From positions 1 through 8,182 of the forward strand of contig CAYUMU010000147.1 of NCBI GenBank assembly GCA_964445985.1: 8,182 nt of DNA, read 5' to 3'. Shown one piece after another: positions 6,185-8,182 of this stretch. Each line of letters starts with the position of its first letter. Within the stretch, counting starts at the first letter, position 1. A program made the translations under genes and the position numbers. This stretch comes from CAYUMU01 sp964445985. GTDB lineage: Bacteria; Planctomycetota; Planctomycetia; Pirellulales; S012-138. A model generated the notes under the pieces. It was not told the DNA's origin and ran no database searches. It saw only the letters and a program-made list of their open reading frames with translations.

Positions 6185-6754
6185 GTGCCCGACTATCGGC
6201 GTAATTACCTGCCCGGCGGTACGTTTTTCTTCACCGTCGTCACTCACGGGCGACGTCCGATTCTGACGACGGAGGCGGGGAGAGCGATATTGTCAGAAGC
6301 GATCCTAGCATGCCGCGCCGAGTTCCCATTCGCAATGGCGGCAATCGCACTATTGCCTGAGCATTTGCACGCGATTTGGACGTTACCGCGGGGGGATACC
6401 AACTACAGCGTTCGCTGGGGCCGCATCAAGGCGCTGTTTACCAAACGGTGGCTCGCCCAAGGGGCCAGCGAGGCCGCACAATCGGCGAGCCGCGTGGCAG
6501 AACGGCGACGCGGCGTATGGCAACGCCGGTTTTGGGAACACACCATCCGCGACGAGTTGGATTTCGAGCGACACCTCGATTACATCCACTATAATCCGGT
6601 GAAACACAAGCTCGTCACGTGCCCGAGCCATTGGCGATGGTCGAGTTTTCATCGCTGGGTAAAGCTGGGCCAGTACGAAGCCAACTGGGCCTGCGGAGAC
6701 CAGAAATTGAAACCGATAGCGTTCGATGATATAGCCACCACGACGGGCGAATAA
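6185..6754 (+). CDS. REP-associated tyrosine transposase (RAYT, IS200-like Y1 HUH family)
   Basis: The 189-residue single-domain HUH endonuclease is related to the IS200/IS605 TnpA and to E. coli TnpA-REP. RAYTs cut and rejoin single-stranded REP hairpins through a tyrosine. The family landmarks are present: YRRNYLPGGTFFFTVVTH (4-21), the HUH motif His60-Leu-His62 in LLPEHLHAIWTLP, VWQRRFWEHTIRDE (111-124), and YIHYNPVKHKLV (133-144), which carries the likely catalytic tyrosine (Tyr133, or less likely Tyr136). SHWRWSSFHRWV (148-159) closes the domain. The length is normal for the family and no residue is missing, so the gene looks intact. It starts with GTG 6185; GAGGTGAGG lies about 8 nt upstream. 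It is flanked by inverted palindromes and has its own promoter, so it is a separate unit from both neighbours. Whether it still mobilises anything cannot be told. Confidence 0.9.
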   Translation: MPDYRRNYLPGGTFFFTVVTHGRRPILTTEAGRAILSEAILACRAEFPFAMAAIALLPEHLHAIWTLPRGDTNYSVRWGRIKALFTKRWLAQGASEAAQSASRVAERRRGVWQRRFWEHTIRDELDFERHLDYIHYNPVKHKLVTCPSHWRWSSFHRWVKLGQYEANWACGDQKLKPIAFDDIATTTGE

Positions 6755-6803
6755 CCGGCGCTGGCCTGAGATGAATGGAGGCGTTCGGCGATGTTCTTCC
6801 CTG

Positions 6804-6827
6804 ATTGTGTTAGGCAGTGCCTAACCT
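6804..6827 (-). repeat. Right REP-like palindrome, inverted copy
   Basis: This is a perfect 24-nt reverse complement of 6068-6091, with the core GTTAGGCAGTGCCTAAC at 6809-6825. Read on the minus strand, the tetranucleotide before the stem is TAAG rather than GTAG, so only the left copy has the E. coli-like guide sequence. Confidence 0.75.
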
Positions 6828-6876
6828 TAACTTTAATGCCCCCCGCGTCCATTGCCCATCAAATTGCCACCCCCTA

Positions 6877-6908
6877 GGTGTTGACACCAAGCCCCGCCCC
6901 GATAAACT
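6877..6908 (+). promoter_or_regulatory. Candidate promoter of the str operon (rpsL-rpsG)
   Basis: TTGACA (6881-6886) is a perfect -35 box, followed after 16 nt by TAAACT (6903-6908, 4 of 6). The -35 box lies inside the inverted repeat GGTGT-TG-ACACC (6877-6888), a possible operator. Transcription from here gives a leader of about 200 nt before rpsL. Confidence 0.5.
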
Positions 6909-6914
6909 TACAGG

Positions 6915-7113
6915 TTCTTCGCTCTGCGGGGTCACGTACGCTCGCTTCCCAAAACCTTGTCGCCACAGGCTTTGGAAGGTCTGCATGCCGCCGGCCCGGC
7001 AAACGGCGAACACCACAAAACATTGCCAACGGGCCTTCCGTGGCTAAAAAATGGCCCCGCAAAGCTAAATAGGCGCGCTAAAGCCAAAATAGGAAAGTCG
7101 AGAACCGACCCGT
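6915..7113 (+). other. Long rpsL leader with a hairpin and A-rich repeats
   Basis: The leader of about 200 nt holds no convincing gene. Positions 6945-6956 pair with 6968-6978 in a 10-bp stem with one bulge and one mismatch over an 11-nt loop. Three related A-rich boxes lie at 7042-7054, 7062-7073 and 7081-7093 (consensus about AGCYAAAATAGG), 19-21 nt apart. A ten-codon GTG-initiated frame (7040-7072) overlaps the first two. Confidence 0.4.
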
Positions 7114-7485
7114 ATGCCGACGATCAATCAGCTCGTAAGAAGTCGCAGAAAAAAGCCGCGGCGTTTCAGCAAGGCGCCGGTGCTCGATTCTTGTCCTCAA
7201 AAGCGGGGCGTGTGCCTGCAGGTGAAAACCATGACTCCCAAAAAGCCGAACTCGGCTTTGCGGAAGATCACGCGTGTTCGCCTTTCCAACGGCAAAGAAG
7301 TCACCGTGTACATCCCGGGTGAAGGTCACCAGCTGCAGGAGCACTCGATTGTGCTGGTCCGCGGCGGTCGCGTTCGCGATTTGCCCGGCGTGCGCTATCA
7401 GGTGGTCCGCGGCGCGCTCGATACCCTCGGCGTGAACGGCCGCAAGCAATCGCGCAGCCGCTACGGGGCCAAAAAGCCCGGCTAG
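7114..7485 (+). CDS. rpsL: 30S ribosomal protein S12
   Basis: The 123-residue S12 sits at the decoding centre of the small subunit and controls accuracy. It aligns without gaps to E. coli S12 through residue 100 and shows CPQKRGVC (27-34), TPKKPNSALRK (41-51), YIPGEGHQLQEHS (66-78) and RGGRVRDLPGVRY (83-95). Lys43 and Lys44 are as in streptomycin-sensitive strains. Position 88 is Arg instead of the usual Lys. Asp89, the residue methylthiolated by RimO in some bacteria, is kept. The Shine-Dalgarno sequence is weak: AGGAAAG lies 16 nt upstream. It is the first gene of the str operon here, 129 nt before rpsG, and is presumably driven by the promoter near 6881. The product is basic and has no extensions. 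Confidence 0.98.
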   Translation: MPTINQLVRSRRKKPRRFSKAPVLDSCPQKRGVCLQVKTMTPKKPNSALRKITRVRLSNGKEVTVYIPGEGHQLQEHSIVLVRGGRVRDLPGVRYQVVRGALDTLGVNGRKQSRSRYGAKKPG

Positions 7486-7501
7486 TCCCCAAGAATTTCC
7501 G

Positions 7502-7529
7502 CGAGGCGCGGTATTTGTTGCCCGCCTCG
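7502..7529 (+). promoter_or_regulatory. Hairpin 1 in the rpsL-rpsG spacer
   Basis: CGAGGCG (7502-7508) pairs perfectly with CGCCTCG (7523-7529). Two further G-C pairs form inside after a single bulged C (7509). It lies 16 nt past the rpsL stop. With no T tract it is not a terminator, so it is a candidate regulatory or processing element. Confidence 0.5.
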
Positions 7530-7576
7530 TTCTGGCGGCATGGCCAGTTTGGCAATGTTGCTTCCAACCATAATTT

Positions 7577-7595
7577 CCGATCGCTTTCCGATCGG
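7577..7595 (+). promoter_or_regulatory. Hairpin 2, directly before the rpsG Shine-Dalgarno
   Basis: CCGATCG (7577-7583) pairs perfectly with CGATCGG (7589-7595) over a CTTTC loop. The AGGAG ribosome binding site of rpsG begins 5 nt later (7601). In E. coli, S7 represses its own synthesis by binding the S12-S7 intercistronic RNA. This hairpin is in the right place for such an operator, though its shape is not the E. coli one. Confidence 0.5.
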
Positions 7596-7614
7596 CCTTC
7601 AGGAGTTCCTCGGC

Positions 7615-8085
7615 ATGGGCCGAATTACCGCCAGCCGCAAACAGCTTGCACCCGACCCGCGTTACGGCTCGGTGCTGGCCAGCAAATTCGTCAACTATCT
7701 CATGTGGGATGGCAAAAAGACCACGGCCCAGGCCGTGTTCTACGATGCCCTGGATATCATCGAAAAGAAGATCGGTGAAACCGAGCCCATCGAGGTATTC
7801 ACCCGCGCGGTGGAAAACGTGAAGCCCGCGATCGAGGTTCGCTCTCGCCGCGTGGGTGGCGCCGCTTACCAGGTGCCCATGCCCGTCAGCTCGCGCCGCC
7901 AACAGGCTTTGGCCATTCGCTGGATTATTAGCGCCTGCCGCGAAAAGAAGGGCCGGCCCATGCACCGCGTGCTGGCCGACGAGCTCATGGCCGCCTACAA
8001 GCGTGAAGGCGCCGCCATGACCAAACGCGAAAACGTGCATCGCATGGCCGACGCCAATAAGGCTTTTGCCCACTTCGCCTGGTAA
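7615..8085 (+). CDS. rpsG: 30S ribosomal protein S7
   Basis: The 156-residue S7, the usual bacterial length, nucleates assembly of the 30S head by binding the 3' domain of 16S rRNA and contacts the E-site tRNA. Family segments are DPRYGSVLASKFVNYLMWDGKKTTAQ (13-38), ENVKPAIEVRSRRVGGAAYQVP (66-87), ALAIRWII (97-104) and the end KAFAHFAW (149-156). The ATG at 7615 is preceded by AGGAG at a 9-nt spacing and begins MGRITASRKQ. It is the second gene of the operon. fusA and tuf, which often follow, are not within the window, and a group II intron end lies antisense directly behind. The stop codon is part of a 15-bp tandem duplication. Confidence 0.97.
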   Translation: MGRITASRKQLAPDPRYGSVLASKFVNYLMWDGKKTTAQAVFYDALDIIEKKIGETEPIEVFTRAVENVKPAIEVRSRRVGGAAYQVPMPVSSRRQQALAIRWIISACREKKGRPMHRVLADELMAAYKREGAAMTKRENVHRMADANKAFAHFAW

Positions 8086-8108
8086 TATCGCGCTTGGTAA
8101 TATCGCGC
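8080..8108. repeat. 15-bp tandem duplication across the rpsG stop codon
   Basis: TGGTAATATCGCGC occurs at 8080-8093 and again at 8095-8108, a period of 15 bp. The unit contains the last codon (TGG) and stop codon (TAA) of rpsG, so a second in-frame TGG TAA follows five codons later. Confidence 0.75.
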
Positions 8109-8128
8109 CAAGCCAACCGTCCGTTTTT
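8092..8128 (+). terminator. Weak terminator candidate behind rpsG
   Basis: GCTTGG (8092-8097) pairs with CCAAGC (8108-8113) over a 10-nt loop. A run of five T (8124-8128) comes 10 nt after the stem, which is too far for a standard intrinsic terminator. Confidence 0.2.
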
Positions 8129-8131
8129 CAA

Positions 8132-8182
8132 ATCGGGATAGGGGGGAGCCTTTCGGCTCCGCCCCTCCCACACCACCGTACG
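8132..8182 (-). mobile_element. 3' end of a group II intron (domain VI and 3' strand of domain V), cut by the window edge
   Basis: Read on the minus strand, CGTACGGTGGT (8182-8172) looks like the 3' strand of domain V. Domain VI follows: GGGAGGGG (8169-8162) and GGAGCC (8160-8155) pair with GGCTCC (8150-8145), CCCC (8144-8141) and TCCC (8138-8135) over a GAAA tetraloop. An unpaired TA (8140-8139) in the 3' strand supplies the branch-point adenosine (8139), 7 nt before an intron end in AT (8133-8132). The pairing, bulged A, spacing and AY end are all as expected for a bacterial group II intron, probably class C. The reverse transcriptase/maturase and the 5' part would lie beyond the window. 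The intron is antisense to rpsG. Confidence 0.68.

Larger units (their letters stand above)
6068..6827 (+). mobile_element. RAYT transposase unit bounded by inverted REP-like palindromes
   Basis: This 760-bp unit runs from one 24-bp repeat (6068-6091) to its perfect inverted copy (6804-6827), with a single HUH transposase gene between. It has the layout of a REP-associated tyrosine transposase with its cognate hairpins. No target-site duplication is visible in the flanks, as expected for single-strand HUH chemistry. It lies between the cation transporter and the str operon. Confidence 0.72.

Noticed and set aside
6949..6979. rpsL leader hairpin as an intrinsic terminator or attenuator with U tract
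   Set aside because: No T run follows the stem, so classical attenuation is not supported. It was kept only as a structured leader element.
7078..8073. 331-codon minus-strand frame across rpsL and rpsG
   Set aside because: It is antisense to two highly conserved ribosomal protein genes and shows no recognisable domain.
8141..8165. Strong hairpin read as an intrinsic terminator for rpsG on the plus strand
   Set aside because: It has no T tract on the plus strand, and its extra pairing, GAAA loop, bulged A and flanks are better explained by group II intron domain VI on the minus strand.

Overview
The window looks like a piece of a GC-rich (about 60%) Planctomycetota chromosome, probably of the Pirellulales type. 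This is an inference from the S12 and S7 sequences, from spacers filled with short degenerate repeats, and from several genes with little or no Shine-Dalgarno sequence. It cannot be confirmed without a search.

Layout from left to right. Positions 1-545 hold a strong 13-bp palindrome, a candidate intrinsic terminator and a small repeat-containing lipoprotein gene (minus strand). Positions 546-872 are non-coding. Positions 873-3087 carry two minus-strand genes: deoC (deoxyribose-phosphate aldolase) and, downstream of it, an FAD/NAD(P)-binding oxidoreductase. They are separated by 121 bp of micro-repeats that form a 22-bp imperfect inverted repeat. Divergent from deoC is a TIM-barrel sugar isomerase/epimerase (3346-4152, plus). 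It converges on a YhcH/YjgK/YiaL (DUF386) gene (4331-4783, minus). Together deoC, the isomerase and the YhcH gene suggest salvage of sugars and sugar phosphates. Divergent from the YhcH gene is a CzcD-type cation diffusion facilitator with a His-rich N-terminus (5030-6055).

Positions 6068-6827 form a compact mobile unit. A REP-associated tyrosine (HUH/Y1) transposase with its own extended -10 promoter lies between two perfect 24-bp inverted copies of a palindromic element. This is the arrangement expected of a RAYT with its REP-like hairpins.

From about 6880 the str ribosomal operon begins: a near-consensus -35 box, a leader of about 200 nt with a 10-bp hairpin, rpsL (S12), a 129-nt intercistronic spacer with two perfect or near-perfect hairpins, and rpsG (S7). 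S12 naturally carries Arg at position 88, where streptomycin-sensitive bacteria usually have Lys. The rpsG stop codon lies in a 15-bp tandem duplication. The last 51 bases, read on the minus strand, fold as domain VI with the 3' strand of domain V of a group II intron. An intron therefore seems to sit, antisense, directly behind rpsG, where fusA is often found in bacteria.

No tRNA, rRNA or CRISPR array was seen. The strongest leads for follow-up are the RAYT/palindrome unit, the intron end behind rpsG, and the possible S7-type regulatory hairpins.
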